A stretch of DNA of 64,000 bases from Bdellovibrionales bacterium (GCA_016713585.1 JADJOV010000002.1:186001-250000); one strand, 5' to 3'. Positions 37,850-47,978 are shown, counted from the first letter of the stretch. Notes: generated from the sequence alone by a model not told the origin. A program made the numbers and translations.

Positions 37850-39097
37850 TCAAGTTGAGGGTAGCTCTTGGTAAAACTTTAGCACTGCAGGATCTAAACG
37901 AATTGAGCGAGAATTCCAACGCAATAAATGAAGTCCCCGCGAAGACCGCAAGCGGCTCAGTGCTACATAGGCGTGGCCGGGCTCCCAAAGCGCACCCAAA
38001 TCACACCAAATTTCATCCAAAGTCGCTCCCTGACTCTTGTGAATAGTCGTCGCATAGGCCAAAACCAAAGGAAATTGAAGGACGCTCGCCAAAACCTGTC
38101 CATCGGCATCCTGATAGACAAACAAGGATCTTTCGACTGTCACCGTTCTTCCTTTCTCTTTATGAACCTTAACCTTTTCCCCTTCGATTTCAGTGACATA
38201 GCCACGGGTTCCGTTCACCCACCTTTTTTGAGGATCGTTTTGAACAAAAAGAACCTCACAGCCTGCCTTTAAAACTAAACGGGAGGCTGCTGGTGAGGTC
38301 TTCTTTAGAATTTCGACATACTTGCTTTCACCAAAATAAATTGCCTCTAACTCAATTGGTGGTTGATTGATCTCATCCAATTTTTTTAAATTAAATAATT
38401 CTGATTGATCTCTACGAGGATAAAGTCGAGTCCCACTGGCCGTTTGATCATGATCCTCAAGGTGGGCGTTCAAAAACTCCTGCACAGGCTCTGAAATTTC
38501 TCCAACTCGAATCTTGTTGAGAATTTCAATAAAACAAGAGTCATTCACTCTCTGATTTTGGGTCAAAACACAATTTTGAAAGCCCGTTTGCTCCCATACA
38601 GGTTGCAAAAAACACCAGTCCCTTTCACCAGTTCGAGTCACCGGCGGAAGCTGCAAAAAATCCCCGACCGCAATGATTCGAAGTCCACCCCAGGGCAATC
38701 GCGACCCCCTGGCCTTTTGAGTCAAAGTTTCTGCCACTGTCAGGGCTGCCCCTGGTATCATCGACACTTCATCGATAATGATACCTTCAACCAACCTCAG
38801 ACGCTTCAAAAGTCGGGAATCCCGCAACGCACGATCAAGGGTGGCTTCAGGTCCACCCTCCATAATTCCGAGACCAAAAAAACTATGAAAGGTTCTCCCA
38901 CCGACCAGAACCGCCACGGCCCCTGTTGAGGCTAAAACAGGAAAATACTCAGAATTGAGCGTGCCCAAAAAGTCACGAATAACGTAACTTTTACCGCTCC
39001 CGGCGCCCCCCGTTAAAAAAATATTCTCACCTGACTGGAGATACTCCAGTGCATGGGCCTGCTCATTTGAAAGATCAGAAAGTTCATTTGTTGCCAT
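37850..39097 (-). CDS. Pif1/RecD-like DNA helicase (AAA)
   Basis: A superfamily 1B helicase. Walker A is NIFLTGGAGSGKSYVIRDFL, followed by LASTGAVAVLVGGRTFHSFF, Walker B GIIIDEVSMIPG, GDFLQLPPV, and near the end YATTIHKSQGATLDEI and AYVALSRLRSSRGL. These are the conserved Pif1 motifs I to VI. ATG 39097 is preferred because the frame upstream overlaps the promoter region of the divergent gene. Bacterial Pif1 helicases unwind G-quadruplexes or stalled forks. The partner is unknown. Confidence 0.9.
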   Translation of the reverse strand: MATNELSDLSNEQAHALEYLQSGENIFLTGGAGSGKSYVIRDFLGTLNSEYFPVLASTGAVAVLVGGRTFHSFFGLGIMEGGPEATLDRALRDSRLLKRLRLVEGIIIDEVSMIPGAALTVAETLTQKARGSRLPWGGLRIIAVGDFLQLPPVTRTGERDWCFLQPVWEQTGFQNCVLTQNQRVNDSCFIEILNKIRVGEISEPVQEFLNAHLEDHDQTASGTRLYPRRDQSELFNLKKLDEINQPPIELEAIYFGESKYVEILKKTSPAASRLVLKAGCEVLFVQNDPQKRWVNGTRGYVTEIEGEKVKVHKEKGRTVTVERSLFVYQDADGQVLASVLQFPLVLAYATTIHKSQGATLDEIWCDLGALWEPGHAYVALSRLRSSRGLHLLRWNSRSIRLDPAVLKFYQELPST

Positions 39098-39179
39098 TGT
39101 GTAGTCGGAGAATAGCTTGCAGGGAGCCAAAACCTCAAGTTATGATCATAGACTGCTGACGCGGAGGGTACATTTTCCC

Positions 39180-40553
39180 ATGGCTAGAAAAGTTTATGTC
39201 AATCGCACACTAAATCTCAAAAAAATTCGCTATATCGGCCTTGATATGGATCATACCTTGGTTCGTTACAATAGCGAGAATTTCGAAAAGCTTTCTCACG
39301 CCAAAATTATTGACAAACTTATTCTGCGGCGAGGCTATCCAGAGGCTTTACGGAAATTAACCTTCGATTACAATTTTGCTATACGTGGTCTGGTTATAGA
39401 TCGCGATAAAGGCAACTTACTCAAACTCAATCGATACGCAGCCATTCGGGCGAGTTTTCACGGCAAAAGCCCCTTGGATTTCAAAACTCATCAGAAGCTC
39501 TATAAAAGTACTTACATTGATCTTAGCAATGGTGGCTACATGGCCATTGATACTTTTTTTTCAATCTCATTAGCCATTCTGTTTGCTCAGATTGTTGATC
39601 TCAAAGATTTGGAAAATGCGAAAGCCTACCCAAGTTATGCGCAAATTGCTGATGATATTTTGGACTCACTTGATGAGGCTCACCGAGATGGCAGCCTCAA
39701 AGAGGAGGTCAAGAAAAATTTAGATAGTTATTTAATTAAGGACCCGGAATTAGTGCAGGGTCTTGAGAAGTTTAAACGACATGGCAAAAAAATATTTATC
39801 CTAACTAATTCTGATTTTCATTATTCAAAGCTCTTACTTGATACAACAATAACTCCCTATTTAAAGGAGCATAAATCTTGGCAGGATGTTTTTGAAATTG
39901 TGGTCACATTTGCTCAAAAGCCGAAGTTTTTCTATGAAAATCATAAATTTCTGAAAGTAAATCCACTTGATGGGACCATGACTAATTATGATGAAAAATT
40001 AGTGCCTGGAATTTATCAAGGAGGCGGCGCTAAGAAATTCACCCAAGATTTGGGATTGGATGGAGATGATATTCTTTATGTCGGTGATCATATTTATGGC
40101 GATATTTTACGCTTGAAGAAAGATTGTAACTGGCGAACAGCCATGGTGTTGGAAGAACTCAAGACAGAGGTCGCCAGTAATATTAAGATTGCTCCCGTGA
40201 TGTCTGAAATCGACGGTCTTATGAAGAAAAAGGAGCCATTAGAAGATGAGCTGACGGCAATCCTCACGAGCAAACTCGATATCGGAAAAATTGACGAACC
40301 TCGAGTGGAGCTCCTCCAAAAACAAGTGACAGAGGTCGACACCCAAATTTCCAATCTTATTAAGAAACAGCAAACCCATTACAATCCAAACTGGGGTCAG
40401 CTCATGCGGGCCGGAAATGAAGAGAGTTATTTGGCCTATCAGGTCGAACGATATGCTTGCGTCTATATGGCAAGACTTGCTGACCTGTTGGAGGTCTCGC
40501 CGAGAACCTACTTCAGAGCACCACGACGAGCACTTCCTCATGAACTAGATTAG
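39180..40553 (+). CDS. HAD-IG family 5'-nucleotidase
   Basis: A purine 5'-nucleotidase-like HAD enzyme. Motif I is YIGLDMDHTLVRYNSENFEK. Motif II is IFILTNSDFHYSKLLLD, and motif IV is ILYVGDHIYGDILRLKKDCN. The insertion of nearly 200 residues between motifs I and II and the C-terminal coiled region are usual for this family (457 residues). ATG 39180 places the conserved KVYVNRTLNLKKI at the N-terminus. Divergent from the helicase. It probably dephosphorylates IMP or GMP, by family. Confidence 0.88.
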   Translation: MARKVYVNRTLNLKKIRYIGLDMDHTLVRYNSENFEKLSHAKIIDKLILRRGYPEALRKLTFDYNFAIRGLVIDRDKGNLLKLNRYAAIRASFHGKSPLDFKTHQKLYKSTYIDLSNGGYMAIDTFFSISLAILFAQIVDLKDLENAKAYPSYAQIADDILDSLDEAHRDGSLKEEVKKNLDSYLIKDPELVQGLEKFKRHGKKIFILTNSDFHYSKLLLDTTITPYLKEHKSWQDVFEIVVTFAQKPKFFYENHKFLKVNPLDGTMTNYDEKLVPGIYQGGGAKKFTQDLGLDGDDILYVGDHIYGDILRLKKDCNWRTAMVLEELKTEVASNIKIAPVMSEIDGLMKKKEPLEDELTAILTSKLDIGKIDEPRVELLQKQVTEVDTQISNLIKKQQTHYNPNWGQLMRAGNEESYLAYQVERYACVYMARLADLLEVSPRTYFRAPRRALPHELD

Positions 40554-40584
40554 AGGGCTTAAGATTTTTTCTTTCCCGCTTAGC

Positions 40585-41091
40585 TTAGTAGTAACATTCG
40601 TTGGTGCGGCAGCAGGCGGCGATTGAAAGATAGCCTCCCTGTGTGTGAGGAACCACCTCAAATCCTTTTTGAACTTCGTTGTATTGAATCCCGGCCTTGC
40701 GATCCAACTTCCACCAGTTAATCGGCAGCACAGGATCCATAGGTGCATCCATTTGAGTCCCAATCGTATCGACTCGTCCAGAGATATAGCCCGCCATTTG
40801 ACAGAGTTTATTTGCAGTCCCATGAGTTGCCAAAAGACCAACGAGTTTTCCACCTGCCAATGGCTCCCCAACAATCGGAATTCGATTTTCACCATCTGCC
40901 CCTTGGCCTCTAATCTGAATCTGGCTAGGGTAGTCTTCAAGTTCAGCTAAAATCGTTATGTCTTTGCCGCTCGCACTGACTTTGCCTTCAAAAGGCACAA
41001 TTTCCACGTTCGAAGCTAGAGTATACAGTGGAGACATTGCCATAAAGATCATCGCTAAAATTTTTGACACACCATTTGTTTTCGTTTTCAC
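40585..41091 (-). CDS. Exported protein of unknown function
   Basis: A signal peptide (ILAMIFMAMSPLYTLAS) precedes a 140-residue mature protein. It begins VEIVPFEGKVSASGKDITIL and has GEPLAGGKLVGLLATHG and four cysteines, three of them at the C-terminus (ACCRTNECYY), which suggests disulfides. I do not recognise the family. It is convergent with the nucleotidase gene. Confidence 0.65.
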   Translation of the reverse strand: MKTKTNGVSKILAMIFMAMSPLYTLASNVEIVPFEGKVSASGKDITILAELEDYPSQIQIRGQGADGENRIPIVGEPLAGGKLVGLLATHGTANKLCQMAGYISGRVDTIGTQMDAPMDPVLPINWWKLDRKAGIQYNEVQKGFEVVPHTQGGYLSIAACCRTNECYY

Positions 41092-41339
41092 TTTTTTCCT
41101 CCAGCAGATTTGGGTTAGAATTGCCTTCCCACCCTACAGATCTAGAATCTGTACCAGATAAGTATCATAAACGGCGGCGAGCCAGAAGAATCGAAGCTAA
41201 GTCTTGAAAAACATTCCAATATGTCAAAAAAATTGACGATGCCGTTCGCGCCACCCAGAAAAGCACTTTTGCGGGTTGATTGCAAACAAAATTTAAACCA
41301 AACTATCCAACAGTGGAGATGAACCAATCGAGATGAGCG

Positions 41340-42181
41340 ATGATAAATTTTAGAGCCAAAATTCCATTGAGTATTCAAGACCTCACAATTAAAGGGGTTC
41401 CCTCGCTGGCGTTGGCACAAGTTTGGTTGTTCCTGAATTATCCCTTGGTTTTGATGTTGCTCAAGGTCTGGCCATTAATTCTCACCTCTCGACTTTTTTG
41501 ATTTCCCACGGCCATATGGATCATGCTGGCGGAATTCCTTACATTATATCGCAGAAGGCACTTAACAAACATCTGCCGCCATTGTTTTACTTACCAGAGT
41601 CAATTGTCGAACCCATGGATAGAATTCTCTGAGTGGGCACTGATTGAGCACTACAGCTACCAGTATTCCTTGAAAGCCGTCAAACCAGGTCAAGACTTTG
41701 CGCTCAAAGGACCTTATTTTATTCATGTTTTTCCAACGATGCACAGAATTCCATCCTTAGGTTTTAGTTTAATTAAGAAAAATCACAGACTCAAGAACCA
41801 GTTTGTTAATTTGCCCCAAGAGCAACTCATCAAGATAAAAAAATCTGGCATTGCTATACAGGAAGACTTCTCCGAGATACTGATCAGCTTCACTGGCGAC
41901 ACTCAAATTGAATTCCTGGATCTAGCTCCTGAAGTTAAGAAAGCAAAAGTTTTACTTTATAAGTGACCTATATAGATGAAAAGAAATCTACCAGCGAAGC
42001 CCGAGAATGGGGTCATACCCACCTAGACGAAGTCATCCCAAGACTTCATGAACTCGCTTGTGAACAGATTGTTTTTATCCATAAATCACGCAGATATAGT
42101 GATGAGTACTTCAATCAGATATTAAATCAAAAGATTCCCAAAGACTGGCAGGCACGAGTCAAGTTTCTTCCGGAGATTTGA
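41340..42181 (+). CDS. Metallo-beta-lactamase-fold hydrolase, RNase Z-like (several frameshifts)
   Basis: The zinc-binding motif is in LSTFLISHGHMDHAGG (HxHxDH). Downstream are FPTMHRIPSLGFSLI, ISFTGDTQIEFLD (conserved Asp) and GHTHLDEVI (last His), the order seen in RNase Z and related phosphodiesterases. The frame is broken near 41402, near 41628 and at 41963. The last needs a G to give YEVTYIDEKKSTSEAREWG. These breaks are not all at homopolymers. The ATG at 41340 gives MINFRAKIPLSIQDLTIKG. Role unknown, possibly tRNA or cyclic nucleotide processing. Confidence 0.7.
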
Positions 42182-42510
42182 CTAGGCCAGGTCGAGGACC
42201 AGACAGACTCTTGTCTGGTCTGTAACACTTTGAATTAGGACAGACGTCCATAATAAAATCACCGATTTTCATCTAGCTGTCCAAAAGTGAGGCCCTAGAT
42301 TTTCGATGAGTCGAGAAAAATTTCTAAAATTTGAATTTCCGGTCTTCGGTCTCGTTAATTCTCGACGTTCTTCCCCGAAAGGAGAGTCAGCAACTGAATG
42401 AATGTCGAGTCTCGCTGGACTCGGCGGACAGAAAAACTAGATGAATGGTTAAGAAGAAAGTTAAAAGACGGGAACAGAAAGAAACGGGAAACAAACGGGA
42501 GGGATGAAAA
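42182..42510. other. Intergenic region upstream of flagellin
   Basis: Apart from a hairpin at 42197-42220, I see no gene. The last 150 bases are purine-rich and include repeated ACGGGA units (GACGGGAAC, AACGGGAAA, AACGGGAGG), the last of which is the ribosome site. A convincing sigma-28 (FliA) promoter could not be picked out by eye. Confidence 0.5.
42197..42220. terminator. Nine-base perfect hairpin after the metallo-hydrolase gene
   Basis: GACCAGACA (42197-42205) and TGTCTGGTC (42212-42220) pair perfectly across a six-base loop. It lies 15 bases after the stop codon. No T tract follows, so intrinsic termination is uncertain, and an RNA-stability element is possible. Confidence 0.5.
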
Positions 42511-43344
42511 ATGGGAATGAGAGTGTCGACCAACGTCGCAGCAATAAATGCACAGAGAAATTTAACAGGGACTCAACGCAGTCTAACCAAAAGTATGGCT
42601 CAATTGTCGAGCGGCCTAAGGATCAACCAGGCAGCTGACGATGCTGCAGGTTTGGCAATTTCTGAGAACTTGAAAGCTCAGATTCGTTCAGGCCGACAAG
42701 CCTCACGAAATGCCAACGATGGTATCTCAATGGTCCAAACGGCTGAGGGTGGACTGAATGAAATCAGTAATATTGTCGTCCGACTTCGAGAGCTTGGAAT
42801 TCAGGCCGCCTCTGATACTGTCGGCCAAACTGAGCGCGGCTTTCTCAATAAAGAAGTTATGCAGCTTAAAGCTGAGGTCGATCGAATTTCAAATGTAACA
42901 ACTTGGGGCTCGACAAAACTTCTCGATGGAAGCAATGCTGTTTTCGACTTTCAGGTGGTTCTGTTTGAAAATCCCCAAGAAAATCGAATTACCTTTGATG
43001 CCTCGGCCAACAATGCCTCACTTTCGGCCATCGGCCTGGCAGATCTTGATTATACAACAAAAGAAGGGGCACAAGATGCCTTGGCTCAAATTGATAAATC
43101 ACAAATCAACATTAACTCGATGAGATCGGATCTTGGAGCGCTTCAGAATCGTCTGACCTCTACAATCGATAATCTTTCGAATCAGGATGAAAACCTAAGC
43201 GCTGCAAACAGCCGAATTAGAGACACTGATGTGGCGCAAGCGTCCTCTGAGATGACCAGAAATAACATTTTGCTCCAAGCCGGAGTTTCCACTCTGGCCC
43301 AGGCAAATCAAGTAAATTCTTTAGCTTTAAAATTGATTGGATAA
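42511..43344 (+). CDS. fliC: Flagellin
   Basis: The flagellar filament subunit. The N-terminal D0/D1 domain is highly typical (NVAAINAQRNLTGTQRSLTK, LSSGLRINQAADDAAGLAIS, SRNANDGISMVQTAEGGLNE). The C-terminal D1/D0 ends LLQAGVSTLAQANQVNSLAL with KLIG. At 277 residues it is short, with only a small variable middle, as in the flagellins of Bdellovibrio. GGGAGG precedes the ATG. It is monocistronic, bounded by a strong terminator. No other flagellar gene is in the window. Confidence 0.96.
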   Translation: MGMRVSTNVAAINAQRNLTGTQRSLTKSMAQLSSGLRINQAADDAAGLAISENLKAQIRSGRQASRNANDGISMVQTAEGGLNEISNIVVRLRELGIQAASDTVGQTERGFLNKEVMQLKAEVDRISNVTTWGSTKLLDGSNAVFDFQVVLFENPQENRITFDASANNASLSAIGLADLDYTTKEGAQDALAQIDKSQININSMRSDLGALQNRLTSTIDNLSNQDENLSAANSRIRDTDVAQASSEMTRNNILLQAGVSTLAQANQVNSLALKLIG

Positions 43345-43353
43345 ATTTGAATC

Positions 43354-43373
43354 CCGTCCGTCCGTCCGTCCGT
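43354..43373. repeat. Five tandem CCGT units
   Basis: CCGT is repeated five times directly after the flagellin stop and before the terminator. It is noncoding on both strands, and its length may vary by slippage. Confidence 0.8.
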
Positions 43374-43387
43374 TCTAGTTCCGTTAG

Positions 43388-43426
43388 TCCCTTGGGCTCA
43401 ACACGCAGAGCCTAAGGGGCTTTTTG
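43388..43426. terminator. Shared terminator between fliC and tig
   Basis: CCCTTGGGCTC and GAGCCTAAGGG pair with one mismatch or wobble around AACACGCA, followed on the plus strand by CTTTTT. The right arm overlaps the trigger factor stop codon, and the hairpin could serve both convergent genes. Confidence 0.8.
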
Positions 43427-44707
43427 AACTTCTTTAATTTTGATCGAGCTCGTTATTTCATCAATGACTTTCTTCTCAGTGATGGAATATCTCAGGCGCC
43501 CATCTTGGTCAGCCCTCGAATAGAAATTTCGAATCTTCTCGATTTCAATTCCTGATTTTGCCGCGTAATCCACAATCATCGCTTCGACATCTTCATCAGT
43601 GCAGTGCAAGTTCTTCTCTGTTGCGATCGCATCAATAATAAAACTAGACTGGATCATCTCTGAAGCCGTGCCTTCCAAATCTTTATCCCACTTCGTCAAA
43701 TATTCGGGCAGCTCGTCTTTGCTCATTCCCTGCTCGCTCATTCTCCTTTTGACATCTTCCACTAAGGCCTTTTTCTGTTCCTTCAAAAGCGAAGATGGAA
43801 CATCAACCGGATTCAGAGCTATCAATTTCTTAAGAATTTGGTTCTTGAAATCTTCTTCGATTCTCTGCTTCTCTGTGGATTCAATTTCAGCCCGAATATT
43901 TTTCTTCAGTTCCTCCAAGTCAGCGGGTCCACCCAAGGATTTTGCAAACTCATCAGTGAGCTCTGGAAGAACCTTCTTTTTAAGACTCTTAAGGGTGACC
44001 TTAAAATCGACAGGTTTTCCAGCAAGCTCTGGGGCATGATAAGGATTTGGAAAGGCGAGATGCAAGGTCGTTGTCCCACCAAGAGACATGCCAACAATCC
44101 CCTCTTCAAATCCTGCAATAAACGACTGACTTCCAAGTTCCAAAGAATGGTCTTTACCAGCACCGTTTTCCAGAGGTTTTCCGTCGACAAAGCCTTCAAA
44201 ATCAACAATGGCAATATCCCCCAGCTGGGCTGGGCGAAGCTCTAACACGTCTTGGGTTGTCGAGTGAGATTTGCGAATATTTTCTAGCGTTACGGTGATT
44301 TTGGCTTCGTTAATTACAAGCTTTTCCTTGGGTATTTCCAAATCTTTGTAACTCTTCACTTTAACCTGGGGTCGAAGCTCGATATGGGCTGCAAAAACAA
44401 AGTCCTGATCTTCAGCAGGGTCAGAAAACTCAAACTCAGGATCACCGATCGGATACAATTCATGAGTCGAAATAGCCTGTATGTAATGATCTCGGATCAG
44501 GTCATTCACGACATCTTGCTTAATATTCGCCGAATAAATTGATCGTAGGGTTGAAAGCGGAGCTTTGCCCTTCCGAAAGCCCTTGAGAGCCACTGACTTC
44601 TGAATATTTTCTAAGACTTTATTAAAAGTCTTTTGGACAGTTAGAGCTGGAACCTCAATATTGAGCTTCCGTTTGACGCCAGCAAGCACTTCGACATTCG
44701 ATTTCAT
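43412..44707 (-). CDS. tig: Trigger factor
   Basis: A ribosome-bound chaperone and peptidyl-prolyl isomerase. The ribosome-binding signature is GFRKGKAPLSTLRS, the FKBP-like domain is at about 150-240 (GDIAIVDFEGFVDGKPL, FIAGFEEGIVGMSLGGTTTL), and the helical C-terminal chaperone domain follows (IDAIATEKNLHCTDEDVEAM). At 431 residues it is full length. The downstream clpP/clpX genes often found after tig are not here, because the gene converges on fliC. Confidence 0.95.
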   Translation of the reverse strand: MKSNVEVLAGVKRKLNIEVPALTVQKTFNKVLENIQKSVALKGFRKGKAPLSTLRSIYSANIKQDVVNDLIRDHYIQAISTHELYPIGDPEFEFSDPAEDQDFVFAAHIELRPQVKVKSYKDLEIPKEKLVINEAKITVTLENIRKSHSTTQDVLELRPAQLGDIAIVDFEGFVDGKPLENGAGKDHSLELGSQSFIAGFEEGIVGMSLGGTTTLHLAFPNPYHAPELAGKPVDFKVTLKSLKKKVLPELTDEFAKSLGGPADLEELKKNIRAEIESTEKQRIEEDFKNQILKKLIALNPVDVPSSLLKEQKKALVEDVKRRMSEQGMSKDELPEYLTKWDKDLEGTASEMIQSSFIIDAIATEKNLHCTDEDVEAMIVDYAAKSGIEIEKIRNFYSRADQDGRLRYSITEKKVIDEITSSIKIKEVQKAP

Positions 44708-44854
44708 AAGAACTCCAATTTCATTGGATGGGTGTTAGTAAGACTTAAATTTCGGCGGATAATAGATGAGGCGGCGCAGAAAGTCCAATTCTGGCGCGTG
44801 GCGCAATGCGCCCACGAGCATATTCCTTCAAACTTCCTCAAAGGAGTTGAGTGG

Positions 44855-45733
44855 GTGACAGGCCAAACACAAGAAATTCATTTTGTCACAGGCAAAGGCG
44901 GAGTCGGAAAGTCCCTCATTGCCGCAGCCTTAGCGCTTTCCAAGGCAGAACTTGGATTGAAAACTCTTTTGGTTGAACTCGGAGAACTCAGTTACTATTC
45001 TCATTTTTTTCATTTGCCCTCCGTTGGATACAATCCGATGCCGCTTTCAAAAGACCTTGATTTGGCACTCTGGAATGGATCTGAGTCCCTCAAGGAATAT
45101 GCACGGCACCTTCTCAAGGTTGAGGCCCTTTATCATCTTTTTTTTGAAAATCAGGTCTCCCGCAGCCTTGTGAATGTGGCACCGGCACTCCCTGAGCTGG
45201 CTATTCTTGGTAAAATCACAAGTAGCGCAAGAAAGCAAGGTCCCCCAGTTCCCTATGACGTGATTGTGGTGGATGCCTTTGCCACAGGACACTTTTTGTC
45301 CTTACTGAGGGGCCCTCGAGGAATGGCTGAAGCCATTCGCATTGGAGCCATGGGTGAGCAAAGTCGCAAAATCGACGAAATCCTCTTTAAAAGTCCTCTC
45401 TGCCACTTCCATATTGTCTGTTTACCTGAAGAGCTGCCGATTCAAGAAACCCTCGAGTTGCATAAACAGCTCCGAACAGAATTTGGTGTTGAAGCTCGAA
45501 TCATCTTGAATAGAGTTGTAAAAACGAACCTCCGCGCCGAGGACTTAAAAACATTAACCGTGGAAGCGGAGTCTTCTGCCTTTATCGAGTTTCTAGAAGT
45601 TCAAATTGAACGCACACGGTCAGGTTTGCGCAAACTCACGGAGGCCTGTGGTCACTCTCCAAAACAAATTTCATTTTTCTCACAAACAGATCCCTGGGCA
45701 TTAACCAAGTCTGCCATGGAGGACCTCAAATGA
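44855..45733 (+). CDS. ArsA/GET3-like ATPase, first of a pair
   Basis: A P-loop ATPase of the SIMIBI class. It begins EIHFVTGKGGVGKSLIAAAL, the deviant Walker A with its signature lysine intact. Switch and Walker B-like parts are TLLVELGELS and YDVIVVDAFATGHFLSLL. AAAGGAG lies nine bases before GTG 44855, so this start is preferred to upstream codons. The stop overlaps the next gene. ArsA/GET3 proteins move metalloids or tail-anchored proteins; no membrane pump is adjacent. It likely pairs with the next product. Confidence 0.83.
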   Translation: MTGQTQEIHFVTGKGGVGKSLIAAALALSKAELGLKTLLVELGELSYYSHFFHLPSVGYNPMPLSKDLDLALWNGSESLKEYARHLLKVEALYHLFFENQVSRSLVNVAPALPELAILGKITSSARKQGPPVPYDVIVVDAFATGHFLSLLRGPRGMAEAIRIGAMGEQSRKIDEILFKSPLCHFHIVCLPEELPIQETLELHKQLRTEFGVEARIILNRVVKTNLRAEDLKTLTVEAESSAFIEFLEVQIERTRSGLRKLTEACGHSPKQISFFSQTDPWALTKSAMEDLK

Positions 45734-46833
45734 GTCCCCGCTCCGAGGAACGAACCAAAAGTAACTCATTTTTCACTGACTGTAAAATTTTGATCTGTGT
45801 CGGCGGCGGAGGAGTTGGAAAAACCACAATGGCTGCGGCCCTCGGTGTCCTTGCTGCACAATCAGGACTAAAAGCGCTGGTCTTAACCATAGATCCTTCA
45901 TTACGGCTTGCGCAAATTCTTGGAATCGAAGGCTGCAGTGATATCTCACTTGTGCCGGGACAAAGCTACCCCGGAACCCTCAAGGCTTCCGTTGTCAATC
46001 ACAAAGCCGTTTTTGATAGCTTTGTTCGACGAGCCTCGACGTCTCCAGAAGTGGTGGATCGAATTCAAAATAATCGTCTCTATCAGCAATTATCAACGAC
46101 TCTCAGTGGATCCCAAGAGTTTACAGCCCTTGAAAGTCTTTACCAAAGCCATACCTCAGGTCTCTATGACTTGATTATTCTTGATACGCCTCCGGCTCAG
46201 CACGCCATCGACTTTTTGCAGGCTCCACAAAAATTAGCCGCCCTATTTAGCGAAGGGGTTGCGAAATGGTTTCGAAAGCCCGAAGCCGGGCGGACAGGAA
46301 TCGTTGCAAAACTTCTAAATTCTGGAACTCGGCAGGCACTTAAAATCCTCGAAATGTTGACTGGCGCTGATTTCATTCGTGAATTATCTGATTTTTTTAT
46401 GATTATAGAAAACTGGCAGTCAAAACTTCACGATCGGACCGTTGAGTTTCAAAGGCTTCTCGTCAGCCCCACCACCCACTTTGCGCTAGTCACAAGCTTC
46501 GAGGAAGCCAAGTTGAGTGAAGCCCAAGTCTTTAGTCAGGAAATTACTAAAAGTGGTTATCATCTAAAGCGGGTGTTTTTAAACAGAGCCTTCCCGAACT
46601 GGCACCTCGATGCTCTGCAAATTAAAGCAGGCAATGAAAAAGTGGTCACCGAAATAAAAAGACTGTTCTTTGAATGGAAACTTTTTTATGATCTCCGACA
46701 GAAGCTTTTCGAATTGTTTTCGCAAAAACTTCCTTCTGGAGTTCAAACCTACCGAGTGGCGGAGTTTATTATGCCGATCTCTGATCTGAATGGACTTGAG
46801 AAAATGGCCCTTCGAATTCAGGAAGACTCATGA
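45730..46833 (+). CDS. ArsA-like ATPase, second of a pair, lacking the signature lysine
   Basis: The P-loop reads LICVGGGGVGKTTMAAALGV. The Lys-Thr of Walker A is present, but the intradimer signature lysine of KGGVGK is replaced by Gly. Other parts are VLTIDPSLRLAQILG and YDLIILDTPPAQHAIDFL, as in ArsA-type proteins. At 367 residues it is a single half. It overlaps its neighbours by four bases on each side, which suggests coupled translation and a heterodimer with the preceding ATPase. Confidence 0.85.
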   Translation: MSPRSEERTKSNSFFTDCKILICVGGGGVGKTTMAAALGVLAAQSGLKALVLTIDPSLRLAQILGIEGCSDISLVPGQSYPGTLKASVVNHKAVFDSFVRRASTSPEVVDRIQNNRLYQQLSTTLSGSQEFTALESLYQSHTSGLYDLIILDTPPAQHAIDFLQAPQKLAALFSEGVAKWFRKPEAGRTGIVAKLLNSGTRQALKILEMLTGADFIRELSDFFMIIENWQSKLHDRTVEFQRLLVSPTTHFALVTSFEEAKLSEAQVFSQEITKSGYHLKRVFLNRAFPNWHLDALQIKAGNEKVVTEIKRLFFEWKLFYDLRQKLFELFSQKLPSGVQTYRVAEFIMPISDLNGLEKMALRIQEDS

Positions 46834-47978
46834 CAATCAATAAGAAAAAATTTTTAGCTAGTTTTTTGATCTCTTTTGGGTTTCTGTTTTCGTGTCAGAC
46901 ACTGAGCACCAGTTATTTAGAGGGCCTTAAGACCGGACCCAATCACCCAGATCTGGACTTCACAAATATCCAAAACTTAGTCGCTCAGGGACAATGCACT
47001 CAAGCCATGAATGACATTGTTGCCTACACAACGAAGTTTCCAACTTCGCCTTATTCACAAAGCCTATCCCTTCTTCAGAATGATTGTTTAGTTCAGTCTG
47101 AACAATTTGAGACCGCTGCAAACTCACTGCGCCAACTCGTCGTTTACTCAATTGATAGACAACCCAAAATAGCGGCACCCGCTTTTCTTCTCCTTTCCTA
47201 TGCCTATGAAGGTCTTGGCGAAAGTGACAAGTCTTTGGCTGCTGCTTTGGATGCTGAGCGCCTGGGTGCAGAGCTCCCGGCCCACAGTCGACTGGGCGAG
47301 GTTCCCGCGCGCCTCGCAATGCTTCACTCTCAAATGAATGACATGACCCAAGCTGGAATTTATCTCAGTCGCGCCGATGATGGGATTAGAGTGCTTCGCA
47401 GCCAAAACCCTCAAATTATTGGCTCAGTTTTTTGGGCAAAGGTCTATTATCAAATGGGTTTCAAGAGCCTTGATCAAGTTGACCACCAGGGAATTTCAAC
47501 TGCTATTCAAGGCCTGATGGCGGTTCAGAAATTCACTTTAAAGTCTATCGAGTTTAATGATCCAATCTGGTCCGCGCGAGCTCTCAATCAGCTTCAAAAA
47601 AACTACCTCAATCTGTGGCGTTTGATTGAAATCCCAATGATGTCGAATTCTCCAATCTGGGTCCAGGATGAAGTTAAGGATCAAAGCCAACGGTCTATCT
47701 GGATATTTGAGTTGGAAGATCTGATCAATCAAGCCAGATTATTTCAACCTCATGAAAGTCATCCCCAACCTCCAATGACTGTGGATTTCTTCGCTTTTTT
47801 GAATGATCTGGATGGAAAAGCCCTAGCTCTAGCTTCAAAATCAGCAAAGAAGAACCCCCTCACAAAGGAATCGCTTTTTTTAAATTCAACTCTCAGACCC
47901 GGACATGTTTATCCAACCCAGTTTTTTCCAAACGAAGTGGAATCTCCTAACCCTACTCCATCGGAGGAGAATCAATGA
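46830..47978 (+). CDS. Lipoprotein, TPR-like
   Basis: A lipoprotein signal (FLASFLISFGFLFSC) is followed by a helical protein with TPR-like spacing (AQGQCTQAMNDIVAYTTKFP, AFLLLSYAYEGLGESDKSLA, VPARLAMLHSQMNDMTQAGI). The tail is proline-rich. No enzymatic motif. It overlaps the second ATPase and the gshA-like gene by four bases, so all four products are cotranslated. It may be an envelope scaffold. Confidence 0.75.
   Translation: MTINKKKFLASFLISFGFLFSCQTLSTSYLEGLKTGPNHPDLDFTNIQNLVAQGQCTQAMNDIVAYTTKFPTSPYSQSLSLLQNDCLVQSEQFETAANSLRQLVVYSIDRQPKIAAPAFLLLSYAYEGLGESDKSLAAALDAERLGAELPAHSRLGEVPARLAMLHSQMNDMTQAGIYLSRADDGIRVLRSQNPQIIGSVFWAKVYYQMGFKSLDQVDHQGISTAIQGLMAVQKFTLKSIEFNDPIWSARALNQLQKNYLNLWRLIEIPMMSNSPIWVQDEVKDQSQRSIWIFELEDLINQARLFQPHESHPQPPMTVDFFAFLNDLDGKALALASKSAKKNPLTKESLFLNSTLRPGHVYPTQFFPNEVESPNPTPSEENQ

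Noticed and set aside
43354..43373. CCGT repeats as a CRISPR-like or phase-variation tract
   Set aside because: Only 20 bases, no spacers, and it lies after the stop codon of fliC, so it cannot alter a protein.
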